DNA of 64,000 nt. It comes from Nostoc sp. UHCC 0302. GTDB taxonomy: Bacteria > Cyanobacteriota > Cyanobacteriia > Cyanobacteriales > Nostocaceae. Below the pieces are notes generated by a model. The model made no database searches. It was not told the origin of the DNA and was given only the letters and a program-made list of their open reading frames with translations. The first letter of the stretch is position 1, and each line of letters opens with the position of its first letter. Below are positions 18,089 to 28,159 of the stretch, piece by piece. The stretch lies in NCBI RefSeq assembly GCF_038096175.1, contig NZ_CP151099.1, forward strand, positions 4,372,501 through 4,436,500, written 5' to 3'. The position numbers and the translations under genes are program-made.

Positions 18089-18595
18089 TTAAACTACAAA
18101 CTGGAAATCTTTCATGCCATGATAGCCAACTAGCCTTGAGTGCCTGCGAGTAAATTCTCCAACAGAAGGGTTACCTTGAGGATCAATTACTCCTGTTACT
18201 TGCTGCCAAAGCTCTTGTGGTGCTAACGATAGTTCATAGGTGCGTTCGTCAGATTTACAAACGTGATACCATTTCTTTTGTTGACATTCTTCACACCAGA
18301 AAGCTTCTAGCCACTCTCCTTTAATAGAAACTGTAGTCTTGGTTGCTACCAACATTAATGCATTTCGCCGACTCATTCCGCGTTGCTGCAACTGGCCTGG
18401 TTGATCGGCAAATATTTGATATTTCTGACTTACGCTATCGATATAGCAGCCATGAATTGGACAGTAGATAGCCCGTCGTTTTGAACGTTTCCGATTTCGA
18501 TCACACCTTCTCTGCAATTCGACCTCCCATGTCAGTAAATAAAAACCAAAAATAAGGAAGGCTACGTTTGGAGGGACTGAGATCATAAAGACCAT
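18089..18595 (-). CDS. Conserved-looking membrane-anchored protein with Cys/His pairs, function unknown
   Basis: A 168-residue protein with one N-terminal hydrophobic helix (NVAFLIFGFYLLTW) followed by a basic stretch RRCDRNRKRSKRRA, so the body should be cytoplasmic. It then has two likely metal-ligand pairs: YCPIHGCYID near 45 and FWCEECQQK near 110, suggesting a small zinc-ribbon fold. It lies 41 bp before the exporter permease on the same strand and may be co-transcribed. I do not recognise a named family and give no function. Confidence 0.65.
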   Translation of the reverse strand: MVFMISVPPNVAFLIFGFYLLTWEVELQRRCDRNRKRSKRRAIYCPIHGCYIDSVSQKYQIFADQPGQLQQRGMSRRNALMLVATKTTVSIKGEWLEAFWCEECQQKKWYHVCKSDERTYELSLAPQELWQQVTGVIDPQGNPSVGEFTRRHSRLVGYHGMKDFQFVV

Positions 18596-19262
18596 CGAAG
18601 CCCATCTCCTACCTAAATTAACAATTTAATACTATTCAGTTAGAGTTAAGATGATTAGCAAAATTTTAAAAATAAAAATTTACTTCTTGTTTAAGTATTA
18701 CTAAAATCTTTGACATTTTTAGCAATCAATAATTTAGATAGAAAATTTTTTAACTTAACTATTTTTTAACTTAACTATTATTTTCTGTTGTGAATCCATT
18801 TTAGATTATAGTAACAGTCTTTGAACTATTTAAGCTTTTTTAATTTAAATAAACATGAAAGTTTAAACAAACTTTTATTTATATCTAGCTGTCCTAGTTT
18901 TAAGCAATGCAATAAGAAGACTCATATCTCAAAAATAAGTCGTCAGTCTAACTTTTTGCTATTGCTATTGTATTTCAGTATTGAAGAAGCTATACCAAAA
19001 TCAAAACAAGTAATTAAAACTACCATTGATGGTAACGAATACTTAATTATTGATGATATAGCGCTTGTTCTTATGGCGGATACAAGCACGTCGTTGTCAA
19101 TCCTTATGCTCTAAGGGACAACTGATATGTTTTGAAAAGATAAATGGTGATTTTGACTCTAATCGAGTTTATTTTCAACAGAGTTTAGTACCAAAGACTA
19201 GGACTGTTGGAATCCACCACTAATCTTTTCTTAACACTATCAAAGCGAAATCCACCAAAAGC
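18596..19262 (+). other. Spacer of 667 bp with a possible broken small gene
   Basis: AT-rich spacer. A plus-strand open frame at 18821-19114 ends in DGNEYLIIDDIALVLMAD and then stops, while a second frame continues over the same bases and beyond to about 19219 with CSKGQLICFEKINGDFDSN. The two together could be one small gene broken by a frameshift. The first 40 residues are low-complexity and there is no clear ribosome binding site. I see no known family, so this is only a candidate remnant. Confidence 0.25.
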
Positions 19263-20612
19263 TTATTTTGGAGAGCTTTGTGGAACATTTACTACACTAT
19301 CAGTCAATACCGCCTGCTGCAAAACTTCTAGGTATTGTTGAGAGATAATTTTAGGCGTAAAGTGCGATCGCAAATATTGACGACCTGCATTGCCCATCCT
19401 TTCACCCAGTTGTTGATCCCGACTAAGCAACCGGATAAATTGAGCTAGGGCATGAGAGTCACCATTGTCAAATGTGCCGCCACAGCTAGCTTCTGCGATT
19501 AGTTGTCTCAAGTACGAATACTCTGAACAAATTACTGCTATCGGCCGTCCTGATGCTAAAGCTGAGTAAAGTTTGCTAGGTACAACCAAGCTCTCGGTTG
19601 ATGCATCTACACTAACTAGTGACAAATCGCAAGCTGTTAGAGAATAGGGCAGCACCTGCTTGTCTTGATATGGTAAGAATGTAAAATTTCTCAGCCCTAA
19701 TTGGTTGACTTCTTCAATCAAATCATCCCGTTTAGCTCCACCGCCAATGCACACAAACTGAATTGGCTCATCTTGCAGTTCCTTGGCAGCTTCCAAGATA
19801 GTAGACATATCATGACAGCGGCCCATATTACCGGAGTAAAGTACGGTAAATTTTTTCACTAAGTCATGCTTTCTAGCAAACCAATTTTCTTGTTTGGCAA
19901 TTGGTACAATCAATTCAGGATTTGCCCAACTGTGAATTACAGTAATCTTGTCCGCTATCTGTGGACAATAGGCTGTAATCTCCTGCTTCATTGCTGGACT
20001 GAGAACTACAATCCCTTTAGCATTTAGCCAAATCTGTCTATTGATGCCACGCCACAAACGTGCTACCCAGCTATCTTTTGAGATTACTCCCAGAGCGATC
20101 GCAATATCGGGATAGAGATCATAGAGTATGCAGACATAAGGAAGTCGGAACAACAAATAAGCCAGATATCCAATGACTGGCAAAAATGGTGGTGCCGTAG
20201 TTATCAACAATACATTTCGGCGTTGCCACGCTCTGAGTATGTGTAGTGCAGCACGTAAGGTGTACAAAACACCATTGATGGCTTTGCCACGAATCCGTCC
20301 CGGCCAGAGTTGGGCAGTGCGCGATCGCTGAATTCGAATTTGTCCAACACGTTCAACTGCTGGAGCAGTCTGAGACTGAAATGCATATCCTGGTTGACTC
20401 GTAAAAACCTCAATATCCACTCCTTGCTGCCCTAACTGCTTCACTAGTTCCTCAATCAACTGCCCTGTAGGAGCAAAGTCTGGAGGAAAAAACTGGGTGA
20501 TTACAGACAATTTGATGGATTGCTGAGCTTTTAGAGAATACTCATCGTCAACGTCTAACCGAGTAGAAATGGATTGCAAAAATTTTTGATTAATCCATTC
20601 ATTGAGTCTCAT
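19263..20612 (-). CDS. Glycosyltransferase family 4, WbuB-like
   Basis: A 449-residue GT-B enzyme. From residue 34, LSVITQFFPPDFAPTGQLIE is the typical WbuB-type opening, with the Gly-containing acceptor loop. YDLYPDIAIALGV and VLSPAMKQEI are also shared by this subgroup. The donor side shows VLYSGNMGRCHDMSTILEA and LVVPSKLYSALASGRPIAVI, where the acidic residue of the GT4 motif is replaced by the PSK-Y pattern normal for WbuB. The first 30 residues are an N-terminal extension. It may add an amino-sugar such as a fucosamine type, but this is inference. It stands alone between two gene-free stretches. Confidence 0.85.
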   Translation of the reverse strand: MRLNEWINQKFLQSISTRLDVDDEYSLKAQQSIKLSVITQFFPPDFAPTGQLIEELVKQLGQQGVDIEVFTSQPGYAFQSQTAPAVERVGQIRIQRSRTAQLWPGRIRGKAINGVLYTLRAALHILRAWQRRNVLLITTAPPFLPVIGYLAYLLFRLPYVCILYDLYPDIAIALGVISKDSWVARLWRGINRQIWLNAKGIVVLSPAMKQEITAYCPQIADKITVIHSWANPELIVPIAKQENWFARKHDLVKKFTVLYSGNMGRCHDMSTILEAAKELQDEPIQFVCIGGGAKRDDLIEEVNQLGLRNFTFLPYQDKQVLPYSLTACDLSLVSVDASTESLVVPSKLYSALASGRPIAVICSEYSYLRQLIAEASCGGTFDNGDSHALAQFIRLLSRDQQLGERMGNAGRQYLRSHFTPKIISQQYLEVLQQAVLTDSVVNVPQSSPK

Positions 20613-22405
20613 CAGTTGTATCCTAAATGTAAAAATTTTGTTAAAGACACCACTGAACTGCTCAAGCCATTAATTCGTATATAAATAAATTGTCTTGCCA
20701 GGATTAATAATATTTTTAATACGTACATTTTTAATTTGTACCTGACATTTATTAATCTACTGAATATATGAGTTTTACCAGGGTTACAGAAACATCTGCT
20801 AGTTCCGCTAGTAACACTGCTGACTAATAGAAATTTCTATTGGTTACAGCTTTTACACGAGATTCTTCGGAATTGGGGAACACAACTAGGGGTATTGAAG
20901 TCTGAGCAGCTATGCACTTAGTAGGCGCATATTCTACACACACTAAACAGTTTTACAGGGAACTTTACTTTTTATCCAAAGCCATCTCTCAACAGTAGCA
21001 AAGGCTGTTTAACACTGGCTTAGTCTAGCGAATTCTGGGTTTAAGTAATTAGTATGTGCTTTGGGATGTTTCCACCTCATTCTGGATAACTTGTGTTTTA
21101 GCTTTTTTATCATACTATGATTTTTTACTAGAGTACTGATGTTCAAAGTCAAGGTCTTACATCTGAATTACTTACTAGAATACCACGAGAAAAGTATGTT
21201 TCAAATTAACTTCTATACTTCATCAAAAATTTATTTACTGAAAATATACTTAAACAAAATCTTCATAAAATAGATTTACTCTTTTGTATTAATTTTTATG
21301 TATGATTACTTATTACATTTATTAATTATAATAAGTAGCTTTTATATATTTCTTCTATTGAATTGTAAGTATTAAGTTCGTCTAGGCGAGCAATCCTTTA
21401 ATATGTTTAAATATTATGTTTCACTATAATAAAAGGTAGCATTTTATTGAAATCCTAAGCTACGTAAAGCTAAAAATTTAACATCTACATCCTAAAAGGG
21501 TGTTCAACATAAAACATAGTTCTGGAATAAACTAGTAGTAAATTAAGATACATATAAACAGTAGTTGCTATAACTTTCGTTTCTATAGAACTTACTGAGG
21601 TTTAGCTAAAGTATAATTTAGGTGTGAGTAGTTCAGTATCCATAACTGAAAGAAGCTTTTATATAGCTTTTAAACTTAAGATCGTGTACTTTATTGACTT
21701 GCAAACTGCTGTATGGTTCCTAAAATCTTTGATTTTTATTAGTTATGTAGATTTATACTTAGTACTTATTTTAAATTAAAGGTTACTAAAAATAGATGTA
21801 ATTTTTATCTCATGTTTTTAGCCCTATTTACAGTTGTAAGTGGAAGTTAAAGCTAATCTCGCTTAGAGAATAATTTTTTAAATTTATTGTATATTTTAAA
21901 ACTTAATATAAATTATAGTTCCTCACTCAACTAGAGTAAATCTATTGAGATTTTGCATAAAGATTATCTGTTCTACAAGGTATAAAATAATTTTGCTTCT
22001 TAAATGGCTTATAGCTTATTGAAATATACACTATAAGCTAGAATCTACAATCAACTGAAAAACTGAACATCTTCCGAAGGTAGAGCATATCTAGATAGCT
22101 TATAGAACAAGTGGTTTGCAGCAGGTAATACTGAAACTATAGGAGCAGATCACTGATAACTTTTAAAATTCTTGTTAAACTTTTAACTTAAGCTTGTCGA
22201 TACTTGATTCTATCAGGCTTAAGAACAGCTATGTATCAATTCTCTAAATTGACCTATAATTATCCGTATATAAAGCTATATAGGGATTTTAAGGTTCAAG
22301 TCACTCCTCCAACTAACAATAAACCCTATTTTATTTGCTACTCTGCCTTAGATTGATAAAGCTGTTATACAAATCTTACCTAGTTTATTACCAAGTATTA
22401 ATATA
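20613..22405. other. Long gene-free stretch (1.8 kb) between divergent polysaccharide genes
   Basis: No open frame of 60 codons or more on either strand, strongly AT-rich. It must hold the promoters of the WbuB-like gene (minus) and the Wzc-type gene (plus). Two hairpins were noticed: a 16-bp perfect palindrome AATAGAAATTTCTATT at 20826-20841, and TAGCTTAT at 22012-22019 pairing with ATAAGCTA at 22033-22040. The part from 20840 to 21060 is less AT-rich than the rest. No known riboswitch or small RNA was recognised. Confidence 0.5.
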
Positions 22406-24574
22406 ATGATGGAGAATCCTTCTTCTCACTCCTCAAGTTCTGATCGCAGTAGTAACTCCGCACCTCAATTTCTTCAGGCCCAATCTTTTCCCTGGACTGA
22501 AGGACAAGGGGACAGCTGGAATTTTCAAGAATTTCTGAGTCTTGTACGACGGCGAGCGCTAGTCATTGCAGGGGTATCTATTACTGTAATGGCAACCGTG
22601 GTTGCTAACTTGATGCTAAACCAGAAGCAACCACAATACGAAGGTAGCTTTCAGATGTTAGTGGAACCTCTAAATGATGATACCAAAGTAGATGTTGTTA
22701 AAGATACTACTAACGTAAGCCAGACTGGTCTAGATTATCAAAGTCAAATTCAGGTTCTCAAAAGTCCTCAACTGATGGGAGGTATTATTAAGCAGTTACA
22801 AACTAAGTATCCGGATATCACTTATGCTTCTCTACTCAATTCTCTGACGGTGGTTCAGGTAGGTGAAACCAAGATTATAGAAGTTCGGTACCGAAGTAAC
22901 GATCCAAATCAGACTTACTTCGTACTCGCCCACATTTCGCACGATTACTTAAACTACAGCCAAGAAAAACGGCAGACTAAATTACGTCAGGGAATTCAGT
23001 TTGTTGATAGACAACTGCCATTTATACAGAATCGAGTTGATCAGCTCCAAAAAGAACTACAAATTTTTCGGCAAAGGTACGACTTTACCGACCCAGAACA
23101 ACAAGTACAACAAGTTACCACTCAAGTCTCTTCATTGTTGGGTCAACGACAATCAATTGATCAACAATTGGCACAAACTCGCGCCAATTTAGCAAGCCTA
23201 CAAGAAAGCAATGGAAAACTGGCGCTGCTAAATAATGCTCCTTTATATCAGCAGTTAATTAGTCAGTTACGCCAATTGGATGTTCAGATTGCTACAGAAT
23301 CGACTCGTTTGCAAGATAATAACCCAACTATTCAAGTATTGAAGGAGAAACGGGCTAGTCTTTTGCCTTTGCTACAACAAGAGGCAAAGCGGATTCAGGG
23401 TGTAAAAGTTGCAGAAGTAGCGACTCAGCTTCAGACTTTAGAAGCGCAAAGTCAAGAGCTTGCCAAAGCAGAACAGAAACTTGAAGAAAAACGCAAACAA
23501 TGGCCGATTTTATCACGTCAATACACAGAACTACAGCGGAAGTTACAGGTAGCAACTGAGAGCTTAAATCGTTTTCTATCTACCCGTGAAACCCTCCAAA
23601 TTCAGAGATCTCAGACAGAACTGGGTTGGCAGTTAATTCAAGCACCAACTCAGCCGCAAGAGCCGATATCTGATTCCGATATTAAACGTTATTTAATACC
23701 AGGATTAATTGCGAGTATAGCCTTAGGGATTGGCGTCGCTTTACTGATGGAAAAGCTTGACAAGACCTACCATAGCGCCAATCTCCTCAAGGAGAAGGTA
23801 AAACTGCCTTTGTTAGGAAATATTCCATTTGAAAAGCAAGTTCAAACAATTCAAGACCGGACTCCCTCGTCAAAACTTCCTATAGTCAGGTTACCAAATT
23901 CTCTGGTCGAAAGCATTCCTGGCTTGGCTATTGTCTCAGATCAAGACTATAGTAACCACTCGTCTCAATTCTTAGAAGCTCTAAGAGTACTGTCTACAAA
24001 TATTCAACTGCTTAGTTCCGATCGCCCTATTAGCTCTATTATTATTAGTTCAGCTATGCCAGGTGACGGTAAGTCAACGATCGCTTTCCATTTAGCTCAG
24101 GTAGCTACAGCAATGGGGCAAAAAGTGTTACTTGTGGATGCCGATTTACGCCAACCTAAGATTCACACTCTATCAGAGTTAAATAACCTTTGGGGATTGA
24201 GTAATTTAATTTCTACAAACTTGCCAACGGGGGAAGTAATTCGGCAACTACCTTCTATGAGCCAGTTGTCTGTAATCACTGCTGGCCCCATACCACCTGA
24301 TCCTACAAAGTTGCTTTCTTCTGAAAAGATGAAGCGACTGATGACAGATTTCCAAAACAGCTTTGACTTAGTGATTTATGACGCTCCCCCTTTACTGGGT
24401 CTAGCTGATGCAAGCTTGCTGGCTCCCCATACTGATGGGATTTTGCTAGTAGTCAGGATTGATAAAACAAACTCCTCTCTTTTAGACCGAGCTATAGATA
24501 AGCTGAAAATCTCCCGGATGAATGTTCTTGGGATGATTAGTAATGGTCAAAAAAGCGACATTAATGGCTATTAA
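22406..24574 (+). CDS. Polysaccharide co-polymerase with BY-type tyrosine kinase (Wzc-like)
   Basis: A 722-residue inner-membrane protein. TM1 lies near 50-71 (LVIAGVSITVMATVVANLML), then a Wzz chain-length domain with a long coiled coil (about 190-400), TM2 near 430-450, and a cytoplasmic BY-kinase. The kinase has Walker A SSAMPGDGKSTIAF (about 548-561), Walker A' VLLVDADLRQP (about 574) and Walker B LVIYDAPP (about 655). The tail is short and ends NGY with a single tyrosine, not the tyrosine cluster of E. coli Wzc, so self-phosphorylation control may be reduced or differ. Such proteins govern chain length and export of exopolysaccharide. Another ATG one codon later (22409) is equally possible. 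Confidence 0.92.
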   Translation: MMENPSSHSSSSDRSSNSAPQFLQAQSFPWTEGQGDSWNFQEFLSLVRRRALVIAGVSITVMATVVANLMLNQKQPQYEGSFQMLVEPLNDDTKVDVVKDTTNVSQTGLDYQSQIQVLKSPQLMGGIIKQLQTKYPDITYASLLNSLTVVQVGETKIIEVRYRSNDPNQTYFVLAHISHDYLNYSQEKRQTKLRQGIQFVDRQLPFIQNRVDQLQKELQIFRQRYDFTDPEQQVQQVTTQVSSLLGQRQSIDQQLAQTRANLASLQESNGKLALLNNAPLYQQLISQLRQLDVQIATESTRLQDNNPTIQVLKEKRASLLPLLQQEAKRIQGVKVAEVATQLQTLEAQSQELAKAEQKLEEKRKQWPILSRQYTELQRKLQVATESLNRFLSTRETLQIQRSQTELGWQLIQAPTQPQEPISDSDIKRYLIPGLIASIALGIGVALLMEKLDKTYHSANLLKEKVKLPLLGNIPFEKQVQTIQDRTPSSKLPIVRLPNSLVESIPGLAIVSDQDYSNHSSQFLEALRVLSTNIQLLSSDRPISSIIISSAMPGDGKSTIAFHLAQVATAMGQKVLLVDADLRQPKIHTLSELNNLWGLSNLISTNLPTGEVIRQLPSMSQLSVITAGPIPPDPTKLLSSEKMKRLMTDFQNSFDLVIYDAPPLLGLADASLLAPHTDGILLVVRIDKTNSSLLDRAIDKLKISRMNVLGMISNGQKSDINGY

Positions 24575-24803
24575 GAAGGGGAGAAGTTAGGAGACAAGAG
24601 GCTATGATACTAATAAAACCACTTGTCTCTTTGTCAGGTTATAACTTAGTAGTTATTTCTGCCTGGCTCAGTATTTGATAAAGAGGCGATCGCTAAACTC
24701 TCCAATTTTATTTAGTTAGTTTTTACACACATAATTTTCTTTACTGAAGTACGATGATGCTCACTGTGTTCCCATTACTATGAGAAACGCAGTGATTGCT
24801 CAT

Positions 24804-25058
24804 TTAATCAGTTGCTCTTGATTGTCTTTCTCTGGGTTCAGTTTGTTGGTACTTATTCTTCTGCAAGAGTTTGTTAGTTGTGACAAGAACAAGAATCAAT
24901 AATCCCAACTGTATCTGCCAAGGCGCTAAAATCAGACTCAAGATTAAGCTAATTGCTGCAAATACACCAGCTAGATATGAAATTTCATCACTACTTTTCT
25001 TGAATAGATAGCCAGTTACTAAACCAGTACATAGTGGTATTAAGAAAAACAAAGGCAT
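24804..25058 (-). CDS. Small membrane protein, unknown function
   Basis: An 84-residue protein with two or three hydrophobic helices (FFLIPLCTGLVTGYLF, AGVFAAISLILSLIL, QIQLGLLILVLVTT) and a charged C-terminal tail (KNKYQQTEPRERQSR). It is transcribed opposite to its neighbours. No family is recognised. The regular hydrophobic pattern and charged tail make coding likely. Confidence 0.55.
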   Translation of the reverse strand: MPLFFLIPLCTGLVTGYLFKKSSDEISYLAGVFAAISLILSLILAPWQIQLGLLILVLVTTNKLLQKNKYQQTEPRERQSRATD

Positions 25059-25297
25059 CTTTACTAACCTCTGAACTAAAGGCCGAAGGTTTTATTAAGC
25101 GGGTTGTAAGTGTTTTTAGCACAATTGCTTATGTTACCTTGAAGCAGGTTTTAGATACATCCTCCATTTGAATTAACATAGTTATTATCTGAATGATTGT
25201 GCAATTATCCGGAAATTAGCTGGAAACTTGAGGCTACATCTCTTGAGAGAGTCTAGGATAGTACCTCTAGGAGCAACATTTTCAAAATAGACATCCA

Positions 25298-27457
25298 ATG
25301 CTGAACATTCCTCAACTACTGGCAACTGAACTAGACCTCAAACCTTATCAGGTGCAAAACGCGCTGGAACTTTTAGCGGAGGGTGCGACAATTCCTTTTA
25401 TTGCACGTTACCGTAAAGAGCGCACCGACGAGATGAACGAGGTGCAACTGCGTGATCTCGCTGATAGATATAGCTATTTAACAGAACTAGAAGAACGGAA
25501 AAAGGCGATTTTAAATGCGATCGCTGAACAAGGTAAACTCACAGACGAACTCAAAGCCAAAATCACGTCTTGTTTACAAAAAACTGAGCTTGAGGATTTA
25601 TATTTACCCTATCGTCCAAAGCGACGCACCCGCGCCACTATCGCCAGAGAAAAAGGACTCGAACCACTGGCACAGTTCATCAAGTCGCTAAATGTGAAAA
25701 ATCCGATAACGGCATCATTTCAAGAAGAAGCAGCAAAATATATTTCTGAAACTCAGGGAGTAAAAACAACAGAAGAGGCGTTAAAAGGTGCTGCTGATAT
25801 CTTAGCGGAAGAAGTGGCGGAAAAAGCTGAGTTACGCGCATACATCCGCGACTATCTTCTAGAAGAAGGCGTATTCGTCTCCCGCATCAAAGATGATCAT
25901 CCCGAAGGTACAACCAAATTTGAGATGTACCGTAACTATCAAATTAAAGTAAAAAATATAGCACCACACAATATGCTGGCGTTGTGTCGAGGTGAAACTG
26001 AGAAAATATTAAACTTTGAAATTGCCTTCGATGAAGATGTCGTACTTTCGTATCTAGAATCACAAGAAATTAAAACTAAAGTGCGTGCAGTTCGAGATTT
26101 TTATCAGGCGATGCTGAAAGACGCATTCAACCGCCTGATGAAAACTTCCCTGGCGGGAGAAGTGATTTCTGAGAAGAAAACCTATGCAGATATTGAGTCA
26201 ATCAAGACATTTGAAACTAATCTGCGAGAGTTACTGCTATCTGCACCAGCGGGGATGAAACCTACTCTGGCAATTGATCCCGGCTTTAGAACTGGGTGTA
26301 AAGTTGCTGTACTCGATCAAACAGGGAAATTCTTAGAATATCAAGCAGTGTTTCCCCATCAAGCGGCTGAACAACGCAAAAAAGCAGCGCAAACTATCAA
26401 AAATTTAATTGAAAAGTACAAAATTGAGTTAATTGCCATTGGTAATGGTACAGCTTCGCGTGAGACAGATGAATTTGTCTTGGAAGTATTGCAAGCAATA
26501 GACCGTAAACCAGTGAAAGTGATGGTGAATGAGTCGGGTGCATCTATATATTCTGCCAGTAAAGTAGCATTAGAAGAGTTTCCCGATTTAGATATTACTG
26601 TGCGCGGTGCTATTAGCATCGGTCGCCGTTTGCAAGATCCCTTGGCGGAACTGGTGAAAATCGATCCCAAATCGATTGGGGTGGGACAATACCAGCACGA
26701 TGTTGATCAGAAGTTGTTGAAAAAGAAATTGGATGAAACTGTAGAAAGCTGCGTTAACTATGTTGGCGTAGACTTAAATACCGCCTCCAAAGAACTTTTG
26801 ACTTCCGTCTCTGGGATTACAGGAACGATCGCTAATAATATTGTCGCCTATCGTAACCAAAATGGAGTCTTTAAAAATCGCCGACAACTGTTGAAAGTTC
26901 CCAAGTTGGGGCCAAAAGCTTTTGAACAAGCAGCAGGTTTTTTACGGATTCGGGGTGGTGAAAATCCGTTAGATAATACAGCAGTGCATCCAGAGAGTTA
27001 TTCTGTAGTAGAAGCGATCGCATCTGATCTGAACGTGCCATTAAATCAGGTGACACAGATTGCCGAAAAACTCAAAAAGACTAACCTCAAGAAGTACGTT
27101 ACCGATACCATCGGCGAACCGACACTGCGCGATATTCTTAGCGAACTAGAAAAACCCGGTAGAGATCCTCGCGCTGAGTTTAAATATGCCACCTTCAAAG
27201 AAGGCATTAAGGAAATTAGCCATTTACAGGTGGGGATGGAACTAGAAGGAATCGTCACAAATGTTGCTAACTTTGGCGCGTTCGTCGATATCGGTGTACA
27301 TCAAGATGGGTTAGTGCATATCTCCCAACTTGCCGACAGATTTATAGATGATCCCAATAAAGTTGTTAAAGTCGGACAAGTTGTCAAAGTCCGGGTGCTA
27401 GAAGTTCAGGAGAAATTGAAGCGGATTAGTTTGTCAATGAAAGCAATCAAGCAATAG
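25298..27457 (+). CDS. tex: Tex family RNA-binding transcription accessory protein
   Basis: A 719-residue protein of full Tex length. The N-terminal helical domain (LLAEGATIPFIARYRKERT) is diagnostic. A YqgF-like RNase H fold follows near 325-450 (TLAIDPGFRTGCKVAVLD, AIGNGTASRET), then helix-hairpin-helix motifs (VNYVGVDLNTASKELLTSVSG, near 490) and a C-terminal S1 domain (about 645-717) with GAFVDIGVHQDGLVHISQ. Tex binds nucleic acid and affects transcription; in some bacteria it influences toxin gene expression. The gene stands alone on the plus strand. There is a weak 7-bp hairpin at 27467-27483 after it. Confidence 0.96.
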   Translation: MLNIPQLLATELDLKPYQVQNALELLAEGATIPFIARYRKERTDEMNEVQLRDLADRYSYLTELEERKKAILNAIAEQGKLTDELKAKITSCLQKTELEDLYLPYRPKRRTRATIAREKGLEPLAQFIKSLNVKNPITASFQEEAAKYISETQGVKTTEEALKGAADILAEEVAEKAELRAYIRDYLLEEGVFVSRIKDDHPEGTTKFEMYRNYQIKVKNIAPHNMLALCRGETEKILNFEIAFDEDVVLSYLESQEIKTKVRAVRDFYQAMLKDAFNRLMKTSLAGEVISEKKTYADIESIKTFETNLRELLLSAPAGMKPTLAIDPGFRTGCKVAVLDQTGKFLEYQAVFPHQAAEQRKKAAQTIKNLIEKYKIELIAIGNGTASRETDEFVLEVLQAIDRKPVKVMVNESGASIYSASKVALEEFPDLDITVRGAISIGRRLQDPLAELVKIDPKSIGVGQYQHDVDQKLLKKKLDETVESCVNYVGVDLNTASKELLTSVSGITGTIANNIVAYRNQNGVFKNRRQLLKVPKLGPKAFEQAAGFLRIRGGENPLDNTAVHPESYSVVEAIASDLNVPLNQVTQIAEKLKKTNLKKYVTDTIGEPTLRDILSELEKPGRDPRAEFKYATFKEGIKEISHLQVGMELEGIVTNVANFGAFVDIGVHQDGLVHISQLADRFIDDPNKVVKVGQVVKVRVLEVQEKLKRISLSMKAIKQ

Positions 27458-27574
27458 AATGTTCAACTCTCTACTCTAGAGAGAAGAGAAAATTTATCTA
27501 ATTTTTCAAGTCAGATACCTATGCCCAATTAAATATAACAAGGGCATAAAAACCTTTCTTTCCATGCCCCATTT

Positions 27575-27916
27575 ATGACACTTTATCAAGTTCGACTCAT
27601 AAATCCTACACTTGGATTGGATTGCGTTATTCAAGTACCAGATGATCAATATATTCTCGATATGGCAGAAGAAGCTGGTATTCGCATTCCATCAGGATGT
27701 AAACAAGGCGAATGTTCTGCTTGTATCGCGAAACTGATTAACGGTGAAGTGGATCAAAGTGAGCAAAAATTTCTGCACGCAAGTGAAATACAGGCTGGTT
27801 ATGTTGTGACTTGTGTAACTTACCCTTTGTCTGATTGCACTTTAGAAACCCATCAAGAACAAGTCTTGTATAAATCAGCCCTTTACTATAAACCTGAAGC
27901 CGAAAAAGCTGAGTGA
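27575..27916 (+). CDS. Plant-type [2Fe-2S] ferredoxin
   Basis: A 113-residue ferredoxin. The four cluster ligands are C42, C47, C50 and C80, giving the canonical C-x4-C-x2-C-x29-C spacing in GCKQGECSACIAKL and VVTCVTYP. It is longer at the C-terminus than PetF (about 98 residues) and less acidic around the cluster loop (KQGE in place of RAGA), so it may not be the main photosynthetic carrier; it is more like the FdxH/bacterial-type divergent ferredoxins. A strong hairpin lies 34 bp after the stop. Confidence 0.92.
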   Translation: MTLYQVRLINPTLGLDCVIQVPDDQYILDMAEEAGIRIPSGCKQGECSACIAKLINGEVDQSEQKFLHASEIQAGYVVTCVTYPLSDCTLETHQEQVLYKSALYYKPEAEKAE

Positions 27917-27950
27917 CTTTTGCACTAAATTGTTAAATTTAACTTAAGTT

Positions 27951-27988
27951 TTTTAAAGTGCGTTAAATTCATTTAACGCACTTTAAAA
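27951..27988. terminator. Perfect 18-bp inverted repeat after ferredoxin gene
   Basis: TTTTAAAGTGCGTTAAAT (27951-27968) is followed after 2 nt by its exact inverse (27971-27988). The outer arms are A- and T-rich on both strands, so the hairpin ends in a T- or A-run in either direction. It is placed as a transcription terminator for the ferredoxin gene. A protein-binding palindrome is a less likely alternative. Confidence 0.6.
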
Positions 27989-28159
27989 CATAGCATTATG
28001 ATACTTCTAAAATATGTGATTAGCCAAACAGATGATTATGTGTTTTCAATTATCAGCCAAATGGTAGAAGCAAATTCTACCTTACAAAAGATGTAAAAGC
28101 CTAGCATATAGTTAAATATTAGAGAAGAACTTAACACAGTCCATCTATTTAGTTTTTAG

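Noticed and set aside
24592-24628. Terminator after the Wzc-type gene
   Set aside because: The stem has only 7 bp with a 23-nt loop and there is no proper T-run.
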